A stretch of DNA of 64,000 nucleotides from Haliotis asinina (GCF_037392515.1 NC_090288.1:15047969-15111968), one strand, 5' to 3'; shown: positions 22,579 to 32,174, counted from the stretch's first letter. Numbers and translations are program-made. Notes: generated by a model from the letters alone, not told the origin.

Positions 22579-23875
22579 CAGTATGGTTCAAAATTATTGA
22601 GAATAGCTAAAGCATTTCATATTATTAAACGAGAACAAATCAGATAAAATTGAATGTATTGTAAAAGTGAACTGACCTTTTCATGTTGTGTAGGTAACAA
22701 TTTAATATTTTATCAAGTCTCCTTGAGCTTCACGGCACAGTCTAAGACGGGTAGGCATACTTCCTATCAGAGAGATTAGTGTCTCGTGAGTTATGCTGTC
22801 CCAGTATCGGACCACTTCTCTCTTCATGTCTTCAATTTTTGTCAACCCCTTTTGATTCACACATTCCTTCATCATCCCCAAAATGTTCTCAATGGGATTT
22901 AAGTCAGGACTATATGCAGGAAATGGTAATGCAGTCACATTTTTCTCCTGAAACCACTGCTTGGCATGTTTTGCGGTGTGTTTAGGATCATTATCTTGCT
23001 GCAAAATCCAGTCATTTCCATAAAACACATGTGCACTTGGAAGCAGAAAATTATCTAATATGTTAGTGTAGCGTTGACTTGTCAGATTTCCCTCAAACAC
23101 ACACAGCGGGGTCGTTCCTAATAAGGATATCCCTCCCGATACATGGAACTTTGGGCTGTATTTAGGTCGACGATACAACGGTGCTGACGCAGACTTTGTC
23201 CATATTTTCACATTATTGGGATATACCCATATTGAGCTTTCATCAGTAAAAATCACATTTTCCCAGTCAAAGTTTTCATGTGCCAAACACCACTCAACAC
23301 GCCTGTCTTTATGTTCTTGTTTCATGAGAGGAGAAGGAATTCCAGTCTTTTCCTCCCATCCAAGATCAATCAAATTTCTTCTAACTGTAGATTTTGATAC
23401 AACTGTTGATCCCCTTTCTATCATTTCATACCTGATGTTGGAGATGCTTGCCCTTTGCTTTTTAGACGCTACAATTCCCAGCCGGACGCAATCTGAGAAG
23501 TCCAATTTTCTGGGTCTCCCTGCTCCTTTCTGGTGCCCAAAATCCTTTCCCTCTTTAAAATTCTTCCTAATCCTATACACAGTAGAAAGAGGAGTTCCTG
23601 TTCTCTCTGCCAATGTATTTACATCATCAATTCCTTGATTACACAACTCAAAAATGAACCTTGTTTTATCTTCAGCAGACATTGTTGACAGTGCTGAGGA
23701 AAATGACGTCTGCTACAAATTCAGGGGAGGTAACTCTAATTGTACTATACTCAGTAGGCCAAGATGAGTTACCTCCCTTATACCATTACTTAGTTTTAAG
23801 TATCAGTGAATCAGTTGAGGTGTTAGGATAGCTCAAAGTAAGAAGAAAAATTCTCAATAATTATGAACCAGACTA
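22579..23875 (-). mobile_element. Tc1-type DNA transposon, complete
   Basis: About 26-bp terminal inverted repeats with three mismatches ('cagtatggttcaaaattatt' at the left, its reverse complement at 23850-23875) are flanked by TA dinucleotides at 22577-22578 and 23876-23877. The element is 1297 bp with one uninterrupted transposase frame and lies inside LINE sequence on the same strand. Confidence 0.85.
22702..23682 (-). CDS. Tc1/mariner transposase, DD34E, intact ORF
   Basis: 326 codons, the usual length for this family. An N-terminal helix-turn-helix (about residues 12-50, VNTLAERTGTPLSTVYRIRK) is followed by the GRPRK basic motif, then a DDE catalytic domain: first Asp in VIFTDESS, second in QQDNDPKHTAK, Glu in SPDLNPIENI. 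The second Asp and the Glu have 34 residues between them, as in Tc1. Such enzymes cut at the inverted repeats and insert at TA. No stop or frameshift is seen, so this copy could still encode an active protein. It lies within its own inverted repeats, inside a dead LINE. Confidence 0.9.
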   Translation of the reverse strand: MSAEDKTRFIFELCNQGIDDVNTLAERTGTPLSTVYRIRKNFKEGKDFGHQKGAGRPRKLDFSDCVRLGIVASKKQRASISNIRYEMIERGSTVVSKSTVRRNLIDLGWEEKTGIPSPLMKQEHKDRRVEWCLAHENFDWENVIFTDESSIWVYPNNVKIWTKSASAPLYRRPKYSPKFHVSGGISLLGTTPLCVFEGNLTSQRYTNILDNFLLPSAHVFYGNDWILQQDNDPKHTAKHAKQWFQEKNVTALPFPAYSPDLNPIENILGMMKECVNQKGLTKIEDMKREVVRYWDSITHETLISLIGSMPTRLRLCREAQGDLIKY

Positions 23876-23892
23876 TAACAGCTCCATCTTGT

Positions 23893-24339
23893 TTAAGATT
23901 TTGCTCTGTCGATCTTGAGATATGAGCAAGCACATGTTAAGAGGTTTCCATGATTATTTTCTTTATGATCAATAACGTCTCCTTCAGGAACATGATCAAC
24001 ACCCTGAATGAAATCATTACAATGACCAACCCTTGAATTGAAATCCCCGCAAACACAGACAAGCCCCTCATTCTGATAGCAATATAGTTTCTCGAGTAAA
24101 TTTTCAAAAAATCGTTCAGCATCATTAGGTCGTGAGGAACAGGATGGAGGCAAGTAGCAAACACATATTACAATGCTACAATTACTGTCATTCAAAGATG
24201 TTAATTTAATCCAAATTATATCCTCATCCTCGCTGTCTAAAATGGCAACAGAATACTTACTGTACATAGTGTTTTTGATGAAAATTCCCACTCCTCCAGA
24301 TCCACGTTTACCCCGCTTATGCTGCACTGTTATTTCCAA
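23893..24339 (-). pseudogene. LINE apurinic-type endonuclease domain fragment
   Basis: Translation includes GSGGVGIFIK, YLPPSCSS and VCGDFNSRVG, the Mg-binding DFN block of exonuclease-endonuclease-phosphatase domains in non-LTR retrotransposons. The domain is cut by the Tc1 insertion, and its terminal TDHNTV-like block lies beyond it at about 22500-22578. Upstream and downstream frames are broken. Confidence 0.7.
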
Positions 24340-24399
24340 ACTACGAATATCCCTCCAGTTTCAAGGTAGAATCCGTCATTAGAAAGGTTTCACATACAC

Positions 24400-25260
24400 C
24401 AAACACATCTCTATTCATATCACTCACAGTATTTCCCCTGAATTGCCTATTTGCTGAATCTTTTTGTGCCCATCCCCCAACGTACCAAAACCCTAACTGC
24501 AACGAGTCCTAATCCTTTTTCTTTGGCACAACTAATCGCTTTCCATGGAATCTGAACATGTTATTTTTACCAACTTCCTTAATAAGGGCCTGTAGATTAG
24601 ACCTGGCAATGAGTTCATCCTGTGTAAGGGCACTGTCGATGTAGATCTTGCTCTAGTTCTTGCTGTTCCACAGGTGTTTCTTGTTCTGTAGGAGCTTGGT
24701 TTCCTGCTGCTCACTCTTTGACCATCACCAGTCCTGGTTTGTCATCACTCCTCTTCTTACGTTCAGCTTTCGCTGCCCGGACATCAGACATTTTCGGGCC
24801 ATCACGTATAATTTGATTAACAACTGTTACACAGTACACTACTGTCCTCAGACTCTCGTTTGGTGATAGGCAAATTTCTCACAGCAATTTGACAGTCTGA
24901 CTCACGGTTCACTGCAACCTTCGCCGATTTCCCCATTTTCTGTAGTCGCCGCTGGACTGTAGTCGTGATATCTTCGTACTTTTTCACGTTTTCACTGCAC
25001 TTTTCTTCGATTCCATATCGTGGAGTAACTGTGTGAAAGTCGAGTGCATGTCCTTTATTGCAGCTAGTAATTCGTCATTATTAGCTGACACGCATTCACG
25101 AGTCACAACGTCATTTTCTTTTAATCTTGCTTTTTTAGCGGCACTTTTTTAGCTCCTAAACGCTGAGGAGACATAACAACATCGACACAACTTGATGAGT
25201 CCATGAGAGATTCACACATTTTCAAAGTCGAAGTGTTTGACCGCTTGTCTCTCAGAATTC
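24400..25260 (-). pseudogene. probable 5' region / ORF1 of the same LINE
   Basis: Directly upstream of the endonuclease fragment on the same strand. Only short, broken, Ser/Arg/Lys-rich frames remain. Assigned by position and orientation rather than by a recognised domain. Confidence 0.35.
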
Positions 25261-25459
25261 TTATTTTTGACAGAAATAAGTTTCAAAACCAGTTAGTCAC
25301 ACTTTATATAACGTTCTTGAGCCAGAAATATATACCCTAGAAAGCGGATGGTTGCTATTTTTCTTGATTTAAAACACTGACATCTCTGCGTAAACAAACC
25401 ACGTCTTGATCATCCAAGGACGGGTAACTAGTAGTGTACATGAAGCCAGAGTAATGATT

Positions 25460-25830
25460 TTAAGCATGTATATACAATAAACAGGTGCAGATTATATATA
25501 GGATGAGAGACATCCCGCCGTTGAGGCTGATGAATGTGGTTCTTACGTGGTCTGTTTCGGCATGGATATGGTGAGGGTCGCAAATGACTTTAGCTTTTCT
25601 GGTTGGGGTTGATACAATGGCGTGTCTGATCTGGGGTTGGTGGTTGGAGAGGTAATTGATATACTGGTCAGTGGGTGGGTTTTCTGTAGACGGAAATACA
25701 GAATGTTGTTCCGGGAGTTCTGCACGGACATATGAAGGAACGGCAGTTTCTGTTGGCCTTCTATTTCCATCATGAACTGGATGCGCATGTGCTGCCTGTT
25801 GAGATGATCGAGCAGATGGCAGGCTCATGG
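25460..25830 (-). pseudogene. Penelope-like retroelement reverse transcriptase fragment
   Basis: Two overlapping minus-strand frames together give IQFMMEIEGQQKLPFLHM, then TDQYINYLSNHQP, ICDPHHIHAETDHVRTTF. This order (PFLD-like block, then 'TDxYxxxxSxHp' and 'HxxxExDHvrttf') is characteristic of the C-terminal RT of Penelope-like elements. A frameshift separates the halves, so the copy is dead. Confidence 0.65.
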
Positions 25831-26129
25831 TCAGGATCTGGTATGGTGAAGGTGTCTTCCACCTTCCTGTACCAACAGATCTAGAGTGTTAGGACAGGGG
25901 ATGTATCCAGGACTGCCTCTTCACAGCTTGTCACCGAGATTCTGAACACGTTGCTAACAATCCATCATACTCCAATACCAACCATCATAGGATCGAACAT
26001 CCATGATTGGCGACGACGCAATATTTCAGAGTCTCTCAGCATCAAAAGATTAGCACCGCAGATGAACAGAGATCAGAGGGTTTGCCTAAATTAATTAGAC
26101 TTTTAATGTTGACTGCGGCAAGCCGTATA

Positions 26130-26395
26130 TAAAATGTGTGTCTGTCTGCCAATTACAGATGGCATCCCGTGCTCTGCCGATACAGCGTACAGAAAGGAGT
26201 GAGGGAATATGACCTGCCCCTCCCTGCTGTATTGGATGCACCACCCGAGCCGCCAAACAACGTTACCAGTCTGCGGGAGGCAACCTCAGTCGGCCACGAC
26301 GTTACCAAGCGAAGTGTCCAAGCGGACGATAGTGGTCAACAGTCACAGCTAGTAGCGTCATAAACACTCATTGAAGTGATAATCTGTGAATCTCT
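26130..26395 (+). repeat. interspersed repeat block B
   Basis: Shares 'atagtggtcaa', 'gtcacagct', and the string 'gtcataaacactcat' followed by 'gaagtgataatctgtgaatc' with 58225-58487, plus a looser match before them. No coding function recognised. Confidence 0.7.
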
Positions 26396-26670
26396 TCAGG
26401 GGACTACAAGGAAACGTCTGTTGTTGCACCTTGCACTTCTCTCATGTTTTATATCTTCTGAAAGTCTATACTGTTTATAACGCAACTATACATAACGCAA
26501 CTCAAAGTTTTACAGAGCGAATCATAAGGAAACAGAGCTCCATTTAGAATTAGTGGAGACAGTAATACGAAAAGGACACTGAACAAATAGCTTTTGTTAA
26601 CTCATTCCACTTGTTACTTTGTTATTGTTTACCTGTAAATATAAAATATAGCTCTGTACCCCATTCTCAT

Positions 26671-26740
26671 TCACCTGATGAAGGAGTAAGCATTAACTCC
26701 GAAACATTGTGTTCTTATAATAAAGAAGATGATATCCATA
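26671..26740 (+). ncRNA. hammerhead-ribozyme-like core
   Basis: CTGATGA at 26675-26681, stem II GGAGT (26683-26687) with ACTCC (26696-26700), then GAAAC at 26701-26705. These are the invariant blocks in the right order and spacing for a type I hammerhead. Downstream 'cattgtgttctt' can pair with 'aagaagatgata' as stem III, followed by ATC, an NUH-type cleavage triplet. Stem I is weak. Hammerheads of this kind are known in Penelope-like elements, and a Penelope fragment lies about 850 bp away. Confidence 0.45.
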
Positions 26741-27589
26741 AAAATCTTCATTCTCTTTTCATGTGTATAGCAAGAGAGATGTGTGACGGCGTGGTGTAGA
26801 CAGAGAACAATGTCCAGACTTATACCTGTTCTTTAAATGCACTAGTACCAGAAAGGAAGTCTGAAAGGCTGGGTGAAAGGAATGCCCTACATGTGTACCT
26901 GTAGATACTCACCACTGTGAGTGAACAATATTAAAATACAGTGTTTTATTCAATGTCCTTTTCGTATTAATGTCTCAAGACGTTCATTAAATCCACCCAT
27001 CATGTATTTCAAATTCCTGTTTTCTGTTACACTCCCCTCCTAAAGTACACACTGTTTACACGTATCTTTATGTCTGGGAAGACGTACACACAACGAGATC
27101 AACTGTGTGTTGTAAACTGAGGCACACCAGAACTTGCTGTAATACCACAGATAACAACAAAAGCTTCTCTACTGGTGCAATAATCAAACTTCATGGACAT
27201 GACATGAAACAAAGCCTTGATTACTTGATACCGCTACGGATGGATACTACATTTGTGGATAACAATTAGAGTACCGTGACGGACAAAAGTAAACTGCCAG
27301 AATTTAAACAGGACGTCAATTCTTGAGAGCCTCATTTTAAATTTGTATATCCTGATGTTGACCAAGAGACGCTTCTACACATTCTGAGACTGAACACGAT
27401 GTTCTACATGACGACACGTGTTCTTTTTCTGATCCTTTGATCTGTTATAGACCCGTGTGTTTTCGCCTGCAGTGAGATCATGCACACCACAAGAGGCTAT
27501 CCATTCAAATTCTAAAATTACCGTATTTTCAAACTTCAGAGATATAAACTGTAAGCTGCAATGGACGGAAATGTTATATATGGCTGTCA

Positions 27590-27665
27590 GTATAGTAGGA
27601 CATGCCTCATTGTTCAGAATATTCATGCTCGATCCAAATGCTTGAAATCGGTATAAACATTTATA
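27590..27665 (+). repeat. fragment of the 52.4-kb repeat family
   Basis: 'ttgttcagaatattcatg' and 'aaatgcttgaaatc' match the repeats at 52379 and 53619 with a few differences. Confidence 0.6.
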
Positions 27666-27884
27666 CCGAAACGTTGCCATGGTACATTGAGGAAGTTGAT
27701 CATTCATAAGTACTTGTCATTCCTATTGCTCCAATCACTTGTGGACATATAATAATTAAATCCATCAATTGCATACCACCTCCTGCTGGCAAATACCGTG
27801 GGAAGCAATCTCCTACCAGACATTGCCCGTGTTGACTATCTCGATGACAGTCTCGGCTAAACGAATCTCCAACCCCTGGAAGGT

Positions 27885-28142
27885 CTACCTACATTCGTCG
27901 ACAATATCTGCGCATTCGGCTATCTTTGACGAAAAGGCTGTGTCTATAGAAAAGAAACCATGTATTGCAGCATCGTAGAGAGAGGAATGGCATCCGTTGT
28001 TGTTTCCAACAAAGCGAGTGCAGCACTCGAATCTTTCAAGCAAGAGGAGGACTACTCGAAATATGTGCCGTACAATGACTGATCTTCCCGCTTGCAACAT
28101 GCCAACGACACGTTCACGTTGCACATTTGTCAATCGTGGCAT
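27885..28142 (-). pseudogene. possible N-terminal fragment of a Tc1/IS630-type transposase
   Basis: The minus-strand frame starts MPRLTNVQRERVVGMLQAG, which looks like the first helix-turn-helix of a Tc-like transposase. After about 22 residues the resemblance stops and no DDE domain follows. A truncated remnant at best. Confidence 0.35.
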
Positions 28143-28719
28143 TCAAATAAAAACATATTTATTATTTTTAAAAAATTCATTTGAAGTTTCTTTTTTGACT
28201 CAGTATATGTGCCTACATGCCCCATCTGCAATACGGAGCACTGTACCAAGAATCGAAAAAGAAACCAATTCTGCGGCAAAGACACAATGGAAATCTCTAC
28301 ATGTAGATGACCCGACATTCGAAATATTCGTAGCAAAAGTGGATGTCTCGGAAATACCCATGGAGCAAATGCAAGACAATATTTTCCCAAAGTCGAACGA
28401 TTTCTATTGGATTGCATTCCATCGGCTACACGAGGGATATCTCCCTAGATTGTGAGGGACCCACCATCCTGGACAATGCAAGGAGTGTAGGCAACCAAGT
28501 CTGTACTTTGGTTGGAACCTGGAATGGCTTTACCATACGAAATAAAAGTCCACAACAAGGTGGTTTCCAATTTCGAAGCTGAAGAAGTACGAGAACACAT
28601 CGGTTGCCATTTTATTGACTATGCGGATTGCTCCAACGGACACCTGCTGGAAAACCTTTCTCCATCCAGATGTCCAGGCTAGAAGTTATACTCGCGTAGA
28701 GATCTCCAGAGACCCGCAC

Positions 28720-28815
28720 CAAATAGTAGAGCGAGTCTGATTAGATATTATAGATGCACGTTGAAAGAGGTGGAATAGAAAACGCAATCCAATCAGAGAC
28801 TCGCTCTACTATTTG
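28720..28815. mobile_element. 96-bp foldback element
   Basis: Left arm from 28720 ('caaatagtagagcgagtct') is the reverse complement of the right arm ending at 28815, with one base difference in length, around a loop of about 47 bp. It lies 78 bp outside the Polinton. No coding capacity. Confidence 0.7.
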
Positions 28816-28888
28816 CTGCTGGTTTGTAGCCTAAGACTTGTTTACTTCCAGGTATATGTCCTTACTTCGTCCGAGAATGGACGGTAAA

Positions 28889-28893
28889 ATTTG
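28889..28893. repeat. Polinton target-site duplication, left copy
   Basis: ATTTG directly before the left inverted repeat, repeated at 43200-43204 directly after the right one. Confidence 0.75.
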
Positions 28894-29221
28894 AGTAGTA
28901 TATACAATGACAGTTCTGGACCACTTTCAAGAAAAGTCTCTACAAAGCCTTATTTACTAAATAAGGCTTTGGTTGGGCTATTAGCTCTTGCTACTATTAC
29001 CCCTACTACTTAACGTGTGTTGGAGGTAACACTGTGCCGTACGGTACGATCAATAATTCTTCTCTTACAAACCCCCTACCCGGCCCATCCCTCAAGTAGT
29101 ATAAGTTAGGTTCGTCGGCTTTCATATCCACTTTATCTATGTTGTAAGTTTTGACTGACCATATAGGATCGGTGGCCCGCTTACGGCTATCACCCTCGTG
29201 TTCCCCCGGCTGGTATAGATA
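28894..29221 (+). repeat. Polinton terminal inverted repeat, left
   Basis: Reverse complement of 42872-43199 over the whole 328 bp with no length difference. Contains an inner palindrome (agccttatttactaaataaggct, 28955-28977) and, on the minus strand, about 60 codons of the integrase C-terminal domain. A 21-bp segment (28996-29016) is repeated directly just inside the repeat at 29223-29243. Confidence 0.95.
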
Positions 29222-29224
29222 CAT
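29006..29224 (-). pseudogene. integrase C-terminal domain copy carried by the left inverted repeat
   Basis: The minus-strand frame has DPIWSVKTY, NLYYLRDG and RGFVREEL, the chromodomain/SH3-like end of Polinton integrases. It exists here only because the inverted repeat duplicates the end of the integrase gene. The ATG at 29222-29224 lies just outside the repeat and is probably accidental. Confidence 0.7.
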
Positions 29225-29278
29225 TACCCCTACTACTTAACGTCTGTGCCTATGTCACGTTTATATCGATGAAACAGT

Positions 29279-29896
29279 TTAACGTGAACCGCCTACGATC
29301 TCTTTGGTGTTCATAATAAAGGCTTGGTGGGCTTTTTGTATCCCCTGTTCTATGTACTTTTTTTTCTCGTCCTCGCTGATAGCAGACTTACGAGACTTGG
29401 ATCGAATATCTTGTTTCATTCCGTTATATTTTTTGAGTTCAGAGAGGATTGAACGAAACTCCTCTTCTGAGATCTTACTATCAGAGAGTGCCGTGGAAAT
29501 ACGCTCACTCACTGTGTTCAGCTTTGCTTCGGCCAGAACCTTGATCTCGTCGTGTTTCAATGCCTTACGATGAAGTCTGCGTGATACTAACTTAAGCGCC
29601 AACCCTAACACCCCTGCCACCCCAGCTGTTATTTCAAAACCTAGCACTATAGGTGCAGCCACGATGGTAGCCAACAACCCAACGCCTGCCGCCCCTAGTC
29701 CCATGCTGGTTGCCATAAGGGTAGTGTCAGCCCCGTCCACGATATTGAAAGCTCTATTGTACTTTTTACATAGAGCTTTCCGCGTGTCACGGTCTTGTTC
29801 TAGTTGGCGTTTCACATCACATAACTGCCTCAAGCGGAACCCATCTACGGTTTCCAGCGTCTTCGCTACTTCCTCTACGACTGGGTACAGACCCAT
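29279..29896 (-). CDS. Polinton accessory membrane protein
   Basis: 205 codons, last gene of the leftward block; its start is one base from the stop of the 234-codon fibre-like gene. Residues 1-55 are charged and probably helical. Residues 57-104 are almost entirely small and hydrophobic (Gly/Ala/Leu/Val), enough for two membrane passes. The rest is a basic, helical tail. Similar Gly/Ala-rich two-pass proteins occur in invertebrate Polintons as far as I recall, but no function is established. It could be a membrane-active or virion-inner protein. An AT-rich stretch (ccaaaatatatattatagg on the minus strand) precedes the start. Confidence 0.7.
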   Translation of the reverse strand: MGLYPVVEEVAKTLETVDGFRLRQLCDVKRQLEQDRDTRKALCKKYNRAFNIVDGADTTLMATSMGLGAAGVGLLATIVAAPIVLGFEITAGVAGVLGLALKLVSRRLHRKALKHDEIKVLAEAKLNTVSERISTALSDSKISEEEFRSILSELKKYNGMKQDIRSKSRKSAISEDEKKKYIEQGIQKAHQAFIMNTKEIVGGSR

Positions 29897-29897
29897 C

Positions 29898-30602
29898 CTA
29901 TAATATATATTTTGGAAGATATTTTAATTGGGGTTCAGTTAATATTCTATCAATGAATTTGAAGTCTACAAGTTCTAGACAACTAGTCAGGGTAATAGGT
30001 GAGAATCTAATAGACTTTCCTGTTGTAATAAAAACCCCACGGAGGCTTATTAAGCTGGTTATAGGACCCGTGGGGGTATCCTGTTGTATAACAATACGAC
30101 AATATTGGTTTATGTGTTCGTCATACCAGTGGATTGACACCCCGGGTAAAATTTGGCATACTCTTGGGGGGTTTTCATTACCTAAAACCCAAAAGAAGAC
30201 TTCTATGATGAGTGTGAAAGGGGAGAATCTTCTATTAACAAGATCTTTGATATAAGGATTATTGCTAAATGTTAATTTATTTTTTACTATAGTCCTTAAC
30301 CCATTTTTTTCGATATCAGGAGATATCATGGGTACTAATCCCCTCTCCGGAATGAAATCCCCGGGCCAGATACCGTTGTTCCTAATCTTAGAGATCCACT
30401 CATTTTCGTCTATTGTGATATAAGGTGAGGTGAGTGTTAAGTTGATCAGCCATTTGGGCTCTTTAAAATCTGATAACGACACCCGTCTGTACACGTTGTC
30501 TTTGAAGTGCAGGATATATAATTCATCTTCCTCACCAGGCTGATCGAATCCCTCCGTATCTCCTAGGTCGTTAAGCGTAGTGTTGGGACGATGACTGGTC
30601 AT
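29898..30602 (-). CDS. fibre-like protein 2 (Polinton structural protein)
   Basis: 234 codons. The N-terminus (LNDLGDTEGFDQPGEEDELY then YRRVSL) parallels that of the neighbouring 303-codon protein, and both then carry a block with NLTLTSPYI or NIRLVSPYV, so the two are paralogues. The 'L-x-D-L-x-D...G...W/R' unit is typical of short shaft repeats in fibre and tail-fibre proteins of viruses; I infer a receptor-binding or virion-surface role. The C-terminal half has beta-strand-like alternation. It is second to last in a leftward operon-like block after the penton-like gene. The upstream minus strand is AT-rich (ttatatcataatagtataat). Confidence 0.6.
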   Translation of the reverse strand: MTSHRPNTTLNDLGDTEGFDQPGEEDELYILHFKDNVYRRVSLSDFKEPKWLINLTLTSPYITIDENEWISKIRNNGIWPGDFIPERGLVPMISPDIEKNGLRTIVKNKLTFSNNPYIKDLVNRRFSPFTLIIEVFFWVLGNENPPRVCQILPGVSIHWYDEHINQYCRIVIQQDTPTGPITSLISLRGVFITTGKSIRFSPITLTSCLELVDFKFIDRILTEPQLKYLPKYIL

Positions 30603-30612
30603 TATTATACTA

Positions 30613-31524
30613 TTATGATATAATTTCCAACTGGTTTTCTGATAATAATTCAGAGGTTAACTTCATACCCATGAAGTGTATGTTGTTAGGCAGGAAGATA
30701 TTGATTAGTGATATCTTGTTTTCCACGATCACGTTGACCCCCTGCAGACTGGTCTTGGAGTCGACACCCACCCGCACGTAAACATTGCAAACTTGATACT
30801 GATGTTGTTTGCCCCACCCGAGTTTGATCCCCTTCACGATCTCGACATCATTCCCCGATGGTTCCCCTAGGTAGACTTTGATGATCAGTGTTGAGTTTGC
30901 CGGTAGACTCTCTAGTAGAGTGGCCATGCCTTCGAATTCAGACACCAACTGCAATTTCACGTTTTGTATGGCCGGTTTACTCGATAGCATGTGGGCTGCC
31001 ACAGTGTTGACTGGGCTGACGACTACGCTACGTCTCTGAGTTGGGACGTAAGCCACGAGCATGGTTCCATTGTTCACGACTTTGTTTAGGTGGTTGTCTT
31101 TGTTATCCGTGAACACGTAGGGAGAGACGAGTCTAATATTGATGAACCAGTCGTTATCGGGTAACAACACCCACTTGTCATCTTCGGTGAAGACGAGCAT
31201 ATATGGCTTGTTTCGGGCGACGGTAGTGCTCTCAACATCGTCTAAGTCGAACAGTTTACCCCCGAACGATGGGTATATTACCCAATTATTATCACTGGTG
31301 TTGACAAGGGCGTACTTAGTGTTGACTGTTGCTCTTGTGGTATCTACTATATCACTTAGGGTTCCACCGGAGGGGATTTCAACGCGTTTGTAAATGTTGT
31401 TTTTCAGTTGCAAGGCATACGATTTACCATCTACTCCGGGAGCGTCGAAACCGCGTGTGTCTCCAAGGTCGGAGATCCCGATATTGACGCATTTTTTCAC
31501 TCCGGGGCCTTGTGCGCTGGTCAT
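30613..31524 (-). CDS. fibre-like protein 1 (Polinton structural protein)
   Basis: 303 codons. Three degenerate units are visible in residues 17-120: ISDLGDTRGFDAPG...YKRVEI, LSDIVDTTRA...NNWVIYP and LFDLDDVEST...DKWVLLP. This is the pattern of viral fibre shafts followed by a beta-rich head. Residues 130-303 match the layout of the shorter paralogue next door. The ATG overlaps the stop of the penton-like gene by four bases (ATGA), so the pair may come from one transcript. A virion fibre attached at the penton is the natural inference; no search was possible. Confidence 0.6.
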   Translation of the reverse strand: MTSAQGPGVKKCVNIGISDLGDTRGFDAPGVDGKSYALQLKNNIYKRVEIPSGGTLSDIVDTTRATVNTKYALVNTSDNNWVIYPSFGGKLFDLDDVESTTVARNKPYMLVFTEDDKWVLLPDNDWFINIRLVSPYVFTDNKDNHLNKVVNNGTMLVAYVPTQRRSVVVSPVNTVAAHMLSSKPAIQNVKLQLVSEFEGMATLLESLPANSTLIIKVYLGEPSGNDVEIVKGIKLGWGKQHQYQVCNVYVRVGVDSKTSLQGVNVIVENKISLINIFLPNNIHFMGMKLTSELLSENQLEIIS

Positions 31525-32174
31525 TTTACATGAAGTGTTAAGCTGAGGTATCCTATATTTACAGGATTATGATTTATATCTAACACCGATATTGTCAGCT
31601 CAGGTATGTTGCCCTGGATTAATCTCTTATACTGCCGTGGTGAAAACGACTCGGTTCTACCGTCGTTGTATTTCTCAGTTTTCACCGGCACTGCTCTCAG
31701 TATAGTGGAAGGGTGACCTCCTTGAATGTTGTACGTTGTGCTCACCTGACCGAGATGAATGTACAGCTCTCGGTACGGTACTAGGTCGGGTAACTTCGTG
31801 CCTGTGACGGTTGTTGTTGGTTTTATCTCGTCAGGAGACATACCGAGTATCCTCGCTAATGGTCGGCCGAGCCTCAAGGAGGTTCTTCCGTTGTTGATTA
31901 ACACCACTGTGCCGTTTGAGTCGTTCATCTTGAGTTCGGCTCCCAGGGGTTTGAAGACCTCGTCGTTTAGAGAGCACACACTGTAGTAGCCGTCAGTTAT
32001 CTGACTGCGAGCCCCACTGACGAACAGCTTATTGTTGCTGGCGTTAATGTTAGTCCATTGCGGTAGGTAGGTGATATCGCAGAGTGCGACTTCGAGTTGG
32101 CCTGACGTGTTATCGATAGCGTGCGTCAGCTGAACGGCCTCACCGCTCGTTATTCCTGGAAGTGTTATGTACAT
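31521..32174 (-). CDS. penton-like minor capsid protein (single jelly-roll), probable
   Basis: 217 codons. The N-terminus MYITLPG...GQLEVALCDITY...W.N resembles the start of Polinton/adintovirus penton-type proteins (LPS..., then 'G-x-x-EVAL-x-EI-x-YP'). The C-terminal part (ILRAVPVKT, YKRLIQGNIPELTISV, GYLSLTLHV) also fits that family from memory. The length suits one jelly-roll domain. It heads the leftward block, is followed by two fibre-like genes, and is transcribed away from the palindromic promoter at 32172-32206. It would form the fivefold vertices of the capsid. The assignment rests on motif memory and context. Confidence 0.6.
   Translation of the reverse strand: MYITLPGITSGEAVQLTHAIDNTSGQLEVALCDITYLPQWTNINASNNKLFVSGARSQITDGYYSVCSLNDEVFKPLGAELKMNDSNGTVVLINNGRTSLRLGRPLARILGMSPDEIKPTTTVTGTKLPDLVPYRELYIHLGQVSTTYNIQGGHPSTILRAVPVKTEKYNDGRTESFSPRQYKRLIQGNIPELTISVLDINHNPVNIGYLSLTLHVK

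Noticed and set aside
23216..23638. 140-codon plus-strand frame inside the Tc1 element
   Set aside because: Antisense of the transposase, which has all catalytic motifs.
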